This document shows, one piece after another, positions 32,543-41,214 of a stretch of DNA of 64,000 nucleotides (the stretch's first letter is position 1; each line of letters starts with the position of its first letter). This stretch comes from Brevibacillus choshinensis (GTDB taxonomy: Bacteria > Bacillota > Bacilli > Brevibacillales > Brevibacillaceae). The stretch covers positions 5,788,501 through 5,852,500 of the forward strand of contig NZ_CP069127.1 in the NCBI RefSeq assembly GCF_016811915.1, read 5' to 3'. The notes under the pieces are model-generated. The model made no database searches, was not told the origin of the DNA, and worked only from the letters and a program-made list of their open reading frames with translations. A program made the position numbers and the translations under genes.

Positions 32543-34618
32543 TTAGATCGCGTCTGCCAGGATCTCCGCTACGTCACGTGTTTTGACTTCGTCTTCTTTT
32601 TCTTTCGTTTTCACACCGTCGTTCATCATCGTCAGGCAGTAAGGGCATGCGCTGGCGATCGCCGTCGGATTCACTTCCAAAGCTTGCTCGGTACGAGCCA
32701 CATTGACACGGGAGCCCTCGTGCTCCTCCATCCACATCAAGCCGCCACCCGCACCACAGCACATGCTGTCGCAGCCGCTGCGCTTCATTTCCAGCACTTC
32801 CACGCCTGGAATGGCTTCCAGAATGACGCGTGGTTTGTCGTAAATCTCGTTGTAGCGTCCCAAATAGCAGGAATCGTGGTACGTGATGCGTTCTTTCACT
32901 TCCTTGGTCGGTTTCAGGCGTCCTTCTTTCACCCACTGTGCCAGCAGCTCAGAGTGATGGTAGACTTCTGCCTGCAGCCCGAACTCCGGATACTCATTTT
33001 TAAACGTATTGAACGCGTGCGGGTCACACGTTACGATTTTCTTCACTTCGTACCCTTCAAATAGGGCGATGTTTTCCTGCGCTAGCTGCTGGAACAAGAA
33101 CTCGTTCCCGATGCGTCGCGCCGTGTCGCCGGAGTTTTTCTCCTCGTTGCCGAGAACCGCGAATTTCACTCCCGCCTCGTGCATCAGCTTGACAAAGGCT
33201 TGGGAGATTTTTTGGCTGCGCAGGTCAAAGGATCCCATGGAACCAACCCAGAACAGGTACTCGAATTCCTCGACCTGTTTGACTGTCGGAACCTCGTATT
33301 CGCCATTCAAGCCCTCGATCCACTTCATGCGGTCTTTGCGGTTGATCCCCCATGGGTTGCCTTGGCGCTCAATATTGTTCAGGGCGCGCTGGGCTTCCGC
33401 TGGCATGCTGCCTTCTGTCATGACGAGATAACGGCGCATATCGATAATTTTTTCCACGTGTTCGTTCATGACCGGGCACTGGTCTTCGCAGTTGCGGCAG
33501 GTGGTGCAAGCCCACAGCTCTTGCTCCGTGATGACATCGCCAATCAGATTCTTCTCATATACGGCAGTAGCACCCTCAGAGGTCGCTGCCACTTCGGAAG
33601 CCTGCATGGCAATTTGATTCGCTTTCGTGTCAGCAAACGCGAAGCTCGGCATCCACGGCGTGCGGGATGTCACGGCTGCCCCTTTTTCCGTCAGGTGGTC
33701 ACGCATTTTGGTGATTAGCTCCATCGGTGACAGCATTTTGCCGGTACCAGAGGCTGGACACATATTCGTGCAGCGACCGCACTCCACACAGGCGTACAGG
33801 TCGATCAATTGCGTTTGCGTAAAATCCTCGATCTTGCCGACCCCGAAAACCTCCTGGGTCTCGTCTTCAAAGTTGATGCTCGCAAGCTTGCCAGGCGGGT
33901 CCAGCTTTTTGAACCAGACATTCACCGGCGCAAACAGCAAGTGAGCATGCTTGGACTGCGGCACGTAGACCGCAAAGCCGAGCAGGATGATCAGGTGCGC
34001 CCACCAGAAAATGTAGAAGAGCACAGCTCCCCCCGTCTGGCCCACTCCAATGGCAGATAAGATCATCGCGATCACGGATGAAATCGGAGCGAATCCGGAC
34101 GGCTCATGACCCAGCCAGAGCTGCTCAGATGCGAGAGAGAGTAGAACCGAAGCCATCAGCGAGGAAATCAGCAGCAGAACGATCCCTGATTTAAAGCCGC
34201 GCTTCAGACGCTTCAGCTTTTCGATATACCGGCGATAAAACGCGTAGCCTACCGCTGCCAGAATGAGGAACGTGGTAATCTCTTGCATCAAGCTGAAGTA
34301 TTTGTGAGCGCTGCCAAAAGGAAGCTCAAAGCCTTTTGACAGTCCTTTGATCACCAACTCGATCGCACCGAACTGCAAAATAATGAAGCCGTAAAACATA
34401 ACGACGTGCATGATGCCGCTCTTTTTGTCCTTCAAGAGCTTCTTGTGAAAAATGACGTTGTCCAGCAGCAGATTGATTCGTGCGCCAAAGTCATCTTTCA
34501 CATCCGGCTTTTTGCCGAGCTTGATGAACAAATACCTGCTGTAGACGACATGTCCGGCCAAGTACAGTCCGTAGGCGAGCACCAGGAAAAAGGCGATCAG
34601 GTTAATGAGTGCCAGCAT
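32543..34618 (-). CDS. fadF: FadF-like membrane iron-sulphur oxidoreductase
   Basis: The 691-residue protein resembles B. subtilis FadF (YwjF), thought to pass electrons from acyl-CoA dehydrogenation into the membrane quinone pool. The N-terminal third has about five membrane segments resembling the gamma subunit of nitrate reductase. Then come two 4Fe-4S motifs (CVECGRCTNMCP and CTTCRNCEDQCPVM) and two CCG domains like heterodisulphide reductase HdrB (HDSCYLGRYN; MCCGAGGGLMWM). The ATG at 34618 has GGGGGAG upstream; a TTG six codons earlier covers that site. It is a single-gene unit with its own terminator and two upstream operator-like sites. Confidence 0.9.
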   Translation of the reverse strand: MLALINLIAFFLVLAYGLYLAGHVVYSRYLFIKLGKKPDVKDDFGARINLLLDNVIFHKKLLKDKKSGIMHVVMFYGFIILQFGAIELVIKGLSKGFELPFGSAHKYFSLMQEITTFLILAAVGYAFYRRYIEKLKRLKRGFKSGIVLLLISSLMASVLLSLASEQLWLGHEPSGFAPISSVIAMILSAIGVGQTGGAVLFYIFWWAHLIILLGFAVYVPQSKHAHLLFAPVNVWFKKLDPPGKLASINFEDETQEVFGVGKIEDFTQTQLIDLYACVECGRCTNMCPASGTGKMLSPMELITKMRDHLTEKGAAVTSRTPWMPSFAFADTKANQIAMQASEVAATSEGATAVYEKNLIGDVITEQELWACTTCRNCEDQCPVMNEHVEKIIDMRRYLVMTEGSMPAEAQRALNNIERQGNPWGINRKDRMKWIEGLNGEYEVPTVKQVEEFEYLFWVGSMGSFDLRSQKISQAFVKLMHEAGVKFAVLGNEEKNSGDTARRIGNEFLFQQLAQENIALFEGYEVKKIVTCDPHAFNTFKNEYPEFGLQAEVYHHSELLAQWVKEGRLKPTKEVKERITYHDSCYLGRYNEIYDKPRVILEAIPGVEVLEMKRSGCDSMCCGAGGGLMWMEEHEGSRVNVARTEQALEVNPTAIASACPYCLTMMNDGVKTKEKEDEVKTRDVAEILADAI

Positions 34619-34685
34619 GATTCTACTCCCCCTCAATTGATCGAGTATTCTTTTGTTTCTAGTTTATCAGAACCCACCGGAAAAA

Positions 34686-34702
34686 TGAATGACTATTCAG
34701 TC
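34686..34702. promoter_or_regulatory. FadR-type operator-like sequence upstream of fadF
   Basis: TGAATGACTATTCAGTC matches the first 14 positions of the B. subtilis FadR consensus TGAATGAMTANTCATTCA. It is about 70 bp before the fadF start. Confidence 0.55.
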
Positions 34703-34737
34703 TCTAGCTCTTCTTTTTCCGAAAAATGAAACAAAAC

Positions 34738-34751
34738 TGAGCGGTCGCTCA
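34738..34751. promoter_or_regulatory. Palindromic operator upstream of fadF
   Basis: TGAGCG-GT-CGCTCA has perfect 6-bp arms and shares its core with the site before the thiolase operon. It lies about 120 bp before fadF. Confidence 0.6.
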
Positions 34752-34855
34752 ATAATGACTATGCCATGATCTTATCATACTTATTCCGGGTCAACCATCC
34801 TTAAAACACCGCTGGAAAAAATCTAATAAATCTCACTTTACTAACTATTTCCTTT

Positions 34856-34890
34856 GAAAGAAAAAAGTCGCCTGGAATCCCCAGACGACT
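34856..34890 (-). terminator. Terminator of the lysine aminomutase gene
   Basis: On the minus strand, AGTCGTCTGG and CCAGGCGACT pair around GGATT, followed by TTTTTCTTTC. Confidence 0.88.
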
Positions 34891-34909
34891 GCCTTCTCTC
34901 GTATTCCTC

Positions 34910-36268
34910 TTACTTGCCAGATGCTTCTTTTGCCGAGGAATCCCCATGTTCTTTTTTCGCTTTTTGCTCACTGCGCACGTCTGCCAGCGACTTGACCTTG
35001 GTCGCCTTGATGCGCTTGTTGCGCGGCAGGTCTGTAGGCTCGAGGTTGTCTGCCTCATCCTGCATGAGCGCAGCGATCCCCACTGCTTTGCCTTTGGCTG
35101 CCTTGCAGTACTCGCAGTTTTCTTCATCGTGCTCGTGGTAATTCTTCGGTTCCGGATAAGAGGTGATGACACCCTCGAAGTTGCGCAGCACCACTTTGTC
35201 AGATGCCTGCGAGATGATGTAGTTCGGGCTCACCGGAATCTTACCGCCGCCGTGCGGAGCATCCACCACAAAGGTCGGTACCGCATAGCCGGAGGTATGG
35301 CCGCGCAGGTGCTCGATGATCTCGATCCCTTTGCTGACAGGAGCGCGGAAGTGTCCGATCCCTTCGGAAAGGTCGCATTGGTAGATATAGTATGGGCGGA
35401 CGCGGATTTTGACCAGGTCCTGCACCAGTTTTTTCATGGTGTTGGCGCAATCGTTGATGCCAGCCAGGATAACGGCTTGGTTGCCCAGCGGCACCCCGGC
35501 GTTTGCGAGCATTTCACAGGCTTTTTTCGCTTCCGGTGTAATTTCTTTCGGATGGTTGAAGTGGGTGTTGAGCCATACTGGATGGTATTTTTTCAAGATG
35601 TTGCACAGATTCTCGGTAATGCGCTGCGGGAATACAACAGGCGCTCGCGTACCGATGCGGATGATTTCCACGTGCTCGATTTCGCGCAGGCTGCTCAAGA
35701 TGTACTCCAGCACGCGGTCGTTGATCAAGAGACCGTCTCCGCCGGACAAGAGTACGTCGCGAACTTCAGGCGTGCGGCGGATGTAGTCGATACAAGCATC
35801 CAGCTGCTTTTTCGGTACGCCCATGCCGATCTGACCGGAGAAACGGCGGCGTGTGCAATAGCGGCAGTACATCGAGCACTGATTGGTCACCAGGAACAGG
35901 ACGCGGTCCGGATAACGGTGAGTCAGCCCCGGTACAGGAGAATCCGTATCTTCATGGAGCGGGTCTTCCATGTCGTACTTGGTGCGAATCATCTCGGAAG
36001 AAAGAGGTACAGACTGCATGCGCACCGGATCTGTCGGATCATCTACATCCATCAGGCTGGCGTAATAAGGGGTAATATTCAATGGGATCGTCTGCGTGGA
36101 AATGCGCACGCCTTCTTCTTCCTCAGGCGTCAAATTGATCACCTGTTTGAGATCATCTACGGTTTTAATGGTGTGGGTCAGCTGCCACATCCAGTCATTC
36201 CATTGTTCGTCCGTAACTTCTTTCCAAAGCTCTATTTGGCGCCAGTCGCGCTGCGTTGCTACCGTCAT
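34910..36268 (-). CDS. kamA: Lysine 2,3-aminomutase
   Basis: KamA is a radical SAM, PLP enzyme converting L-lysine to L-beta-lysine. The 452-residue protein has the cluster motif CSMYCRYC in FLVTNQCSMYCRYCTRRRFSG and the PLP lysine region DAPHGGGKIPVSP. The N-terminal segment and the C-terminal cysteines HDEENCEYC are usual. The ATG at 36268 has AGAGGAGAGG upstream; an extension to 36313 has none. A sigma-54 promoter precedes it, and the sigma-54 activator gene lies upstream on the same strand. No beta-lysine acetyltransferase (ablB) gene is adjacent, so degradation rather than osmolyte synthesis is more likely. Confidence 0.94.
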   Translation of the reverse strand: MTVATQRDWRQIELWKEVTDEQWNDWMWQLTHTIKTVDDLKQVINLTPEEEEGVRISTQTIPLNITPYYASLMDVDDPTDPVRMQSVPLSSEMIRTKYDMEDPLHEDTDSPVPGLTHRYPDRVLFLVTNQCSMYCRYCTRRRFSGQIGMGVPKKQLDACIDYIRRTPEVRDVLLSGGDGLLINDRVLEYILSSLREIEHVEIIRIGTRAPVVFPQRITENLCNILKKYHPVWLNTHFNHPKEITPEAKKACEMLANAGVPLGNQAVILAGINDCANTMKKLVQDLVKIRVRPYYIYQCDLSEGIGHFRAPVSKGIEIIEHLRGHTSGYAVPTFVVDAPHGGGKIPVSPNYIISQASDKVVLRNFEGVITSYPEPKNYHEHDEENCEYCKAAKGKAVGIAALMQDEADNLEPTDLPRNKRIKATKVKSLADVRSEQKAKKEHGDSSAKEASGK

Positions 36269-36328
36269 CGTAATACCTCTCCTCTCGTCAGTGGTGAAGC
36301 TGGTATCATTCACTCACGCAACAAGAGA

Positions 36329-36345
36329 TGCAAGGGTCGTGCCAA
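36329..36345 (-). promoter_or_regulatory. Sigma-54 promoter of kamA
   Basis: On the minus strand, TTGGCACG-ACCC-TTGCA matches the -24/-12 consensus TGGCACG-N4-TTGCW at every position. It is about 60 bp before the kamA start. Confidence 0.9.
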
Positions 36346-36431
36346 CCAAATCAAAAAATTTAGAAAATAAGGAATAGAGCGCTTTTCTCGGTTCTTCGCG
36401 TTCAGCCTTCCCTACGCGTTGCCGTTTTGAG

Positions 36432-36447
36432 TGCCGAATTTTCGGCA
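36432..36447. promoter_or_regulatory. Upstream activator palindrome for kamA
   Basis: TGCCGAA-TT-TTCGGCA is a perfect inverted repeat about 100 bp upstream of the sigma-54 promoter, the usual distance for an enhancer. It touches the 3' end of the activator gene. A near-identical copy lies upstream of that gene. Confidence 0.8.
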
Positions 36448-36448
36448 G

Positions 36449-37861
36449 TCAATTTAAGGGATTGGCCCGCTGATTCAGCTTGTATTGCAGCGTTTGACGC
36501 GGAATGCCCAGGAGCTTTGCTGCCCGAAGCACATTTCCATCCGTCGATTTCATCGCGTCTTGAATGACTCGCTCCTCCATTTCCCGCATCAGCTCAGGCA
36601 ATGAGCGTCCTTCCCCGGGCTTTGGCATCCACGATTCCACAGACGCGTGCCCGACAGGCCGCTCGAGGGAGTGCGGGGGCAAATGCTCCACTTCAATGGT
36701 ATCGGAATCGACCATATTCATCGCGGCCTCTACCACATGCTCCAGTTCTCGCACATTTCCCGGCCACGCATAGGAAGCAAACATTGCCTTCACTTCCGGG
36801 CTGATCCCTTTTACATTCATGCCAAACTGCTGGTTAAACTTTTCGAGAAAATGCCCCACCAAAAGGTCGATATCCTCCCTGCGGCGGCGCAATGGAGGCA
36901 ATTCAAAGGACACGACATTGATCCGGTAATACAAATCGGTACGCATCTGGCCTTGAGAGACGAGTGATTTCGGCGGTTCATTGACTGCCGCGATCACGCG
37001 CACATCGACCTTGATTTGCCGGCTGCCCCCTATTCGGCGTATTTGGCCGTCCTGCAAGACGCGCAGCAGCTTTGCCTGCAAATCAAGCGGCATGCTGTTC
37101 AGCTCATCCAAAAACAGCGTTCCACCGTCTGCCAGCTCGAATAGTCCCGGCCTGTCATCCGCTCCCGTAAAGCTCCCTTTTGTCGTACCGAATAGCAAGC
37201 TTTCCAGCAGAGAAGAAGGGAGCGCCGCACAGTTTTGAGCGATAAAAGGCTTGCCACTGCGTGCGGATGCCTGGTGAATGGACTGGACGAACAGCTCTTT
37301 TCCCGTACCCGTCTCCCCGTAAATCAGCACAGGCGACGAGGTGCGGGCGGCCCGGCGAGCACGCTCTTTTACTTGGTTCATCTCTTCGTTGCTGGTCAAG
37401 ATATCATCGAAATGGAAGGAGAGTCCGTCAACGGAACGCTTTGTCCGCTTGGGCTTGCTGATTTGCGCCTGCAAATCCACCAGACGCTCCGACAGCTCCT
37501 TCAGCTTTCCGATGTCCTTGGCTACCTCGACGGCCCCTACCAGTCTCTTTCCCACCCGTACCGGCAGCGTCGTATTGATGGTCTCTACTCGCACGCCCTT
37601 CCAGTTTTTATAGACCTGAGGCTGATTGTAGATCGACTCTCCGCTTTCGATAACCCGCAGCAGTGTACTGGACTCGCGATCGAGGGACGGAAACACCTCG
37701 AGCAGCGGTTTTCCCAGCACTTCCTCCGAGGTGAGACCATCCAGCTTCGAGGCGACATGATTGTAAAAAATCGTAATCCCGTTTGCGTCCACGACGTGAA
37801 TCCCTTCGTCAATGGCCCCGAGTATCGCTTGCAGCATCTCCACTGTATCAGACATTGGCAT
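36449..37861 (-). CDS. Sigma-54-dependent activator with PAS sensor (KamR-like)
   Basis: The 470-residue enhancer-binding protein has an N-terminal PAS domain (about residues 5-115, ILGAIDEGIHVVDANGITIFYN...). An AAA+ domain follows (Walker A GETGTGKE; Walker B GGTLFLDELNSMP). The C-terminal Fis-type HTH is NVLRAAKLLGIPRQTLQYKL. The sigma-54 contact loop reads GSFTGA instead of GAFTGA. Start choice is uncertain: ATG at 37861 or two codons later. The gene lies directly upstream of kamA on the same strand and is flanked on both sides by copies of a 16-bp palindrome, so it likely activates kamA and controls itself. B. thuringiensis kamA has an analogous regulator. Confidence 0.9.
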   Translation of the reverse strand: MPMSDTVEMLQAILGAIDEGIHVVDANGITIFYNHVASKLDGLTSEEVLGKPLLEVFPSLDRESSTLLRVIESGESIYNQPQVYKNWKGVRVETINTTLPVRVGKRLVGAVEVAKDIGKLKELSERLVDLQAQISKPKRTKRSVDGLSFHFDDILTSNEEMNQVKERARRAARTSSPVLIYGETGTGKELFVQSIHQASARSGKPFIAQNCAALPSSLLESLLFGTTKGSFTGADDRPGLFELADGGTLFLDELNSMPLDLQAKLLRVLQDGQIRRIGGSRQIKVDVRVIAAVNEPPKSLVSQGQMRTDLYYRINVVSFELPPLRRRREDIDLLVGHFLEKFNQQFGMNVKGISPEVKAMFASYAWPGNVRELEHVVEAAMNMVDSDTIEVEHLPPHSLERPVGHASVESWMPKPGEGRSLPELMREMEERVIQDAMKSTDGNVLRAAKLLGIPRQTLQYKLNQRANPLN

Positions 37862-37908
37862 CCTGGCATTTCACTCCCTTCATCCATGCTGCCAAAAAAT
37901 CATCACTA

Positions 37909-37924
37909 TGCCGAATATTCGGCA
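37909..37924. promoter_or_regulatory. Second copy of the activator palindrome
   Basis: TGCCGAATATTCGGCA, a perfect 16-bp palindrome, differs from the kamA enhancer copy at a single central base. It lies about 50 bp upstream of the activator gene, consistent with autoregulation. No sigma-54 promoter is evident beside it. Confidence 0.75.
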
Positions 37925-37942
37925 CTTTCCATTTATGATCAC

Positions 37943-38341
37943 TTACTCACGATAGCTTTTCCTTTGCACCACGAGCACAGCAGTAAACACCAGGTGCCCC
38001 AGTACCCAAATAACAAGTGCAGTCCACGACATCGCATTTCCGCTGAGCAGACTAAACGGCAAAAATGCGATGGCAAATGCAAGCATCCAGTACATGACGT
38101 ATTTGACGGCATCCACGGCTCGGCTCTCCGGATAAAATCGCCGCCACAAATACGCGATGACCACGCTGATGAACAGGTGGATCAACAGCTCGACAACAGA
38201 GGGCAGGCTTTCCATTCCCGGCACATAGCTGACATCAATCAGCACGGCAAACGTGCCGGTGCCAAACAAAGCATCGCCCAGAGCCAAAAACGCTGCCAGA
38301 GCGAGGCCGGCAAGCAGTCCGTTTACAAGGCCAAACTTCAT
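37943..38341 (-). CDS. Small integral membrane protein of unknown function
   Basis: The 132-residue protein begins MKFGLVNGLLAGLALAAFLALGDALFG and has four predicted membrane segments with a short cytoplasmic loop (WRRFYPESRAVDAVK). The ATG at 38341 has GGGGGAG five bases upstream; a longer frame to 38455 runs back through a terminator and has no ribosome binding site. It stands alone between the kam activator and a terminator. I do not recognise the family, and no catalytic motif is visible. Confidence 0.7.
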   Translation of the reverse strand: MKFGLVNGLLAGLALAAFLALGDALFGTGTFAVLIDVSYVPGMESLPSVVELLIHLFISVVIAYLWRRFYPESRAVDAVKYVMYWMLAFAIAFLPFSLLSGNAMSWTALVIWVLGHLVFTAVLVVQRKSYRE

Positions 38342-38388
38342 GCTCACTCCCCCTTCTCCCTCCCGCCGTGTACCCCTATTGTACGTGT

Positions 38389-38413
38389 AAAAAACCGCCC
38401 TTGCCAAGGGCGG
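38389..38413 (-). terminator. Terminator after the DUF1934 gene
   Basis: On the minus strand, CCGCCCTT-GGC-AAGGGCGG is followed by six T. Confidence 0.88.
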
Positions 38414-38454
38414 CCCGCAAAAGAAGGCTTTACCCATGACTCGGTACGGCCACA

Positions 38455-38865
38455 CTACCGGATCTGGATAGTCAGTTCATGTTCTCCTGCATACTGCTCG
38501 TTCATCCAAAGCTGATAAGCGAGCTCCACACGGGCAGGCATCTGCTCTTCATAGCGAATCCGCAGCTTATTCGTATGGGTCTCCATAGCAAAAGGGCCAT
38601 AAGGGCTCTGATAGCTGGAATGGGTGCTTGCTCCCTTTTCAAATTGCTGGCGTGTCGATACCCCGCCTTGGCGCACGAGGGTGATCGACTGGTCCGTCAG
38701 CTTGAGGGTCGTGCTGACTTCACCCGCACCTTCCACCTGTTCCTTGTAAGTCAAATACCAGGCTCCAACCTTTTGCACGCATTTTCCTTGATAGGCATGG
38801 GTCGATTCTTCCCATTCTCCATCAACCCGATGCTTGGCTGTCAATTCAATTTGCACATCTTGCAT
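38455..38865 (-). CDS. DUF1934 family protein (YwiB-like)
   Basis: The 136-residue protein is a predicted small beta-barrel, DUF1934, like B. subtilis YwiB. Alternating strands are visible: VQIELTAKHRVDGEWEE, WYLTYKEQVEGAGEVSTTLKL, QSITLVRQGGV, LRIRYEEQMPARVELAYQLWMNEQYAGEHELTIQIR. There is no signal peptide. The start chosen is the ATG at 38865, which gives the family-type N-terminus. A GTG at 38901 is the alternative. ywiB lies near the speB-speE-pbpG group in B. subtilis, so synteny supports the call. The biochemical role is unknown. Confidence 0.8.
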   Translation of the reverse strand: MQDVQIELTAKHRVDGEWEESTHAYQGKCVQKVGAWYLTYKEQVEGAGEVSTTLKLTDQSITLVRQGGVSTRQQFEKGASTHSSYQSPYGPFAMETHTNKLRIRYEEQMPARVELAYQLWMNEQYAGEHELTIQIR

Positions 38866-38928
38866 GATCGCTTCCACTCTCCACAATTTCGTCCCATTCA
38901 CATCTTTTCCATCCGTTCATTTTACTCT

Positions 38929-40173
38929 TCAACGATCTTCTGTTGCAACTGCGGCGCGGTTCGTAGCCTCCGCCAGCATGGAGCGCATCGTGACGGCGAT
39001 TCCCACAGCCGCAAGCAGCAGGAGTCCCGCCAAAACCAAATACCCTGCGCTGGCCCCTGTATAATCGATCATCATGGTAAAGAAGCCGATCAAAACAAGC
39101 CGCATCATCATGCCGATCGAATTGAAAAAGCTCATGACCCTTCCCATAAAGTGTTTGGGCACGATCGTCATATAGAGGGATTGCCGTATCAGCCGGACAG
39201 AGGCATTGCACCAGCCGTAGACCATGTAGGATGCGACCAACGCCCAGCCGTGCGGTAAAGAAACCATTGCGACAATCACAATGGCAAACAGCAGCGTGTT
39301 GCCCACAATCGCCGAGAATTGCCCCATTTTTGCAACCATGATGGAGACGAGAACGCCTGCAGCCACCGCTCCGATCGCGTAGGCCATTTCTCCGAGCGAA
39401 AAGATCGATACATCTGCCTTCAGCGTCTGGCTCACATAAACCGGCTTCAGCAGATTGCTCGCCATGATCGCGATGAACGGCATCATGGCAGACATCCCAA
39501 AGATCAGAAAGCCCCTCTTTTCCTGTATGTAGCGCCAGCTTTGCCCCAGCTGTCCCAGCCAGTTGACCCTCTGATTCGCTTTGGCTTCCCCTTCCAGCGT
39601 AAAGGTGTACCTCATGGTGGACAGCAATCCGAATGCAAACAGATACGTCAGAGCATTGAACAGGATAACGATGTGCAAGCCGTACGAGTTCAACAAAAAT
39701 CCGGCTACACCGCCAGCGAGAACGGAAGCGGTCTGCCCCTCGATCTCAAGCAGACTGTTGATGCTATTGTAATGCCTCGGTTCGAAGCCTTCTTGCACCA
39801 AAGCAGACTGAGCCGGGTAGTGAATCTGATACATGAACGTCGTCACCAGGTAAATGGCGATCAGCATCCACTCCATGTACGAGCCGAAAAATCCCCATAC
39901 GGCCAGAACGCCAAGCACGCTTGCGCCAATCAAATTTTCCACCAACAGCATTTTTTTGCGGGAAAAGCGATCGATCAACGTGCCAATGTAAGGACCGATA
40001 AAAAACATCAGGACAGCGGAAGTAAACATCGTCGATCCCAAAAGCTGCGCTGAACCCGTCTTCTCAACCAGATACCAAGCAATCCCGATCATCGTCATCC
40101 CTTGACCAAATCCGGAAAATAAATTGGAGAAAAACAATTTGCGGAAATCGATGTTCGCAAAAACCTCTTTCAT
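38929..40173 (-). CDS. Major facilitator superfamily transporter
   Basis: The 414-residue protein has about twelve hydrophobic segments and the loop motif DRFSRKKMLLVENL after the second segment, typical of MFS proteins of the MFS_3/enterobactin-exporter type. The C-terminal half begins after the TMRYTFTLEGEAKANQRVNW loop. The ATG at 40173 has GGGGGAG nine bases upstream; a frame extending to 40272 adds a non-family N-terminus. Likely a drug or metabolite exporter. It is flanked by the speB terminator upstream and DUF1934 downstream, with no linked regulator. Confidence 0.85.
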   Translation of the reverse strand: MKEVFANIDFRKLFFSNLFSGFGQGMTMIGIAWYLVEKTGSAQLLGSTMFTSAVLMFFIGPYIGTLIDRFSRKKMLLVENLIGASVLGVLAVWGFFGSYMEWMLIAIYLVTTFMYQIHYPAQSALVQEGFEPRHYNSINSLLEIEGQTASVLAGGVAGFLLNSYGLHIVILFNALTYLFAFGLLSTMRYTFTLEGEAKANQRVNWLGQLGQSWRYIQEKRGFLIFGMSAMMPFIAIMASNLLKPVYVSQTLKADVSIFSLGEMAYAIGAVAAGVLVSIMVAKMGQFSAIVGNTLLFAIVIVAMVSLPHGWALVASYMVYGWCNASVRLIRQSLYMTIVPKHFMGRVMSFFNSIGMMMRLVLIGFFTMMIDYTGASAGYLVLAGLLLLAAVGIAVTMRSMLAEATNRAAVATEDR

Positions 40174-40277
40174 CGGATACATCTCCCCCGTCACAGCTTC
40201 TTGTGAACATCGTACCTTTATTAGTATATTTTGTAAACTAAAATGTTTAAAAATAATACGACATAAGAACAAGAAGC

Positions 40278-40314
40278 AAAAACGCCACCGGAGATTGTAT
40301 CCGGTGGCGTTTGG
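40278..40314. terminator. Terminator of the speE-speB unit
   Basis: A 12-bp stem AACGCCACCGGA with TCCGGTGGCGTT encloses GATTGTA, with a T-rich run on the minus strand (TTTTTGCTTC) after it. Confidence 0.85.
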
Positions 40315-40324
40315 CTGTTGTCTG

Positions 40325-41194
40325 TTATTTTACAAAGCTGAGCAGAAGCTCGCGCACGATTTTGGATGCAACGATTTGCGTCATTTCGCTGTGATCGTAT
40401 ACAGGTGCTACCTCTACCAGATCGCAACCGATGACGTTCGCCCCGTTGTTTGCCATGAAATGAATGGTGTCCAACAGTTCACGAGACGTGATGCCGCCTG
40501 CTTCAGTCGTACCGGTACCCGGCGCGTGGGCTGGATCGAGCACATCGATGTCGATCGACAAGTAAATCGGGCGGTTGCCGATGGTTGGCAGCACCTTTTT
40601 CACTGGTTCCAGCACGTCGTATTTGTACAGGTGCATGTTTTCTTTCGCCCACTCGAACTCTTCGCGCATTCCGCTGCGAATTCCGAACGAGTACACGTTC
40701 TTGCCGCCGATCAGGTTGCACACCTTTTTGATCGGGGTGGAATGGGAATACTGGTAGCCCTCGTAGTTGTCGCGCAGATCGGTATGCGCGTCAAAGTGGA
40801 AAACCACCATATCCTTGTATTTTTCATAAACCGCTTGGAAAACAGGCCAGGAAACCAAGTGCTCTCCGCCCAGTCCGAGCGGGAACTTGCCGTCTTCCAG
40901 CACTTTCGCTACGAAATTGCGGATCATGTCCAGGCTGCCTTCCACATTCCCGAAAGGAAGAGGAATGTCGCCTGCATCAAAGTACTTGATTTCTTCCAGC
41001 AGTCGGTCGAGGTACGGGCTGTACTCTTCCAGGCCGATGGATACTTCACGGATCCGGGCAGGACCAAAACGGGAGCCCGGACGGAAGCTTACCGTCCAGT
41101 CCATCGGCATGCCGTAGATGACTGCCTGGCTCTCTTCGTAATTCCCGTGGCTGCGAATGAAGACATTGCCGGAGTATGCTTCGTCAAAACGCAT
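40325..41194 (-). CDS. speB: Agmatinase
   Basis: Agmatinase hydrolyses agmatine to putrescine and urea with two manganese ions. The 289-residue ureohydrolase has the metal motifs GGEHLVSWPVFQ, VVFHFDAHTDLR and LSIDIDVLDPAHAPGTGTTEAGG, all complete. The start MRFDEAYSGNVFIRSHGNYEESQA is like that of Bacillus SpeB. The ATG has GGAGGAGG upstream, 20 bp after speE. Together they make spermidine from agmatine-derived putrescine. Confidence 0.95.
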   Translation of the reverse strand: MRFDEAYSGNVFIRSHGNYEESQAVIYGMPMDWTVSFRPGSRFGPARIREVSIGLEEYSPYLDRLLEEIKYFDAGDIPLPFGNVEGSLDMIRNFVAKVLEDGKFPLGLGGEHLVSWPVFQAVYEKYKDMVVFHFDAHTDLRDNYEGYQYSHSTPIKKVCNLIGGKNVYSFGIRSGMREEFEWAKENMHLYKYDVLEPVKKVLPTIGNRPIYLSIDIDVLDPAHAPGTGTTEAGGITSRELLDTIHFMANNGANVIGCDLVEVAPVYDHSEMTQIVASKIVRELLLSFVK

Positions 41195-41214
41195 TCTTCT
41201 TCGTCCTCCTCCGA

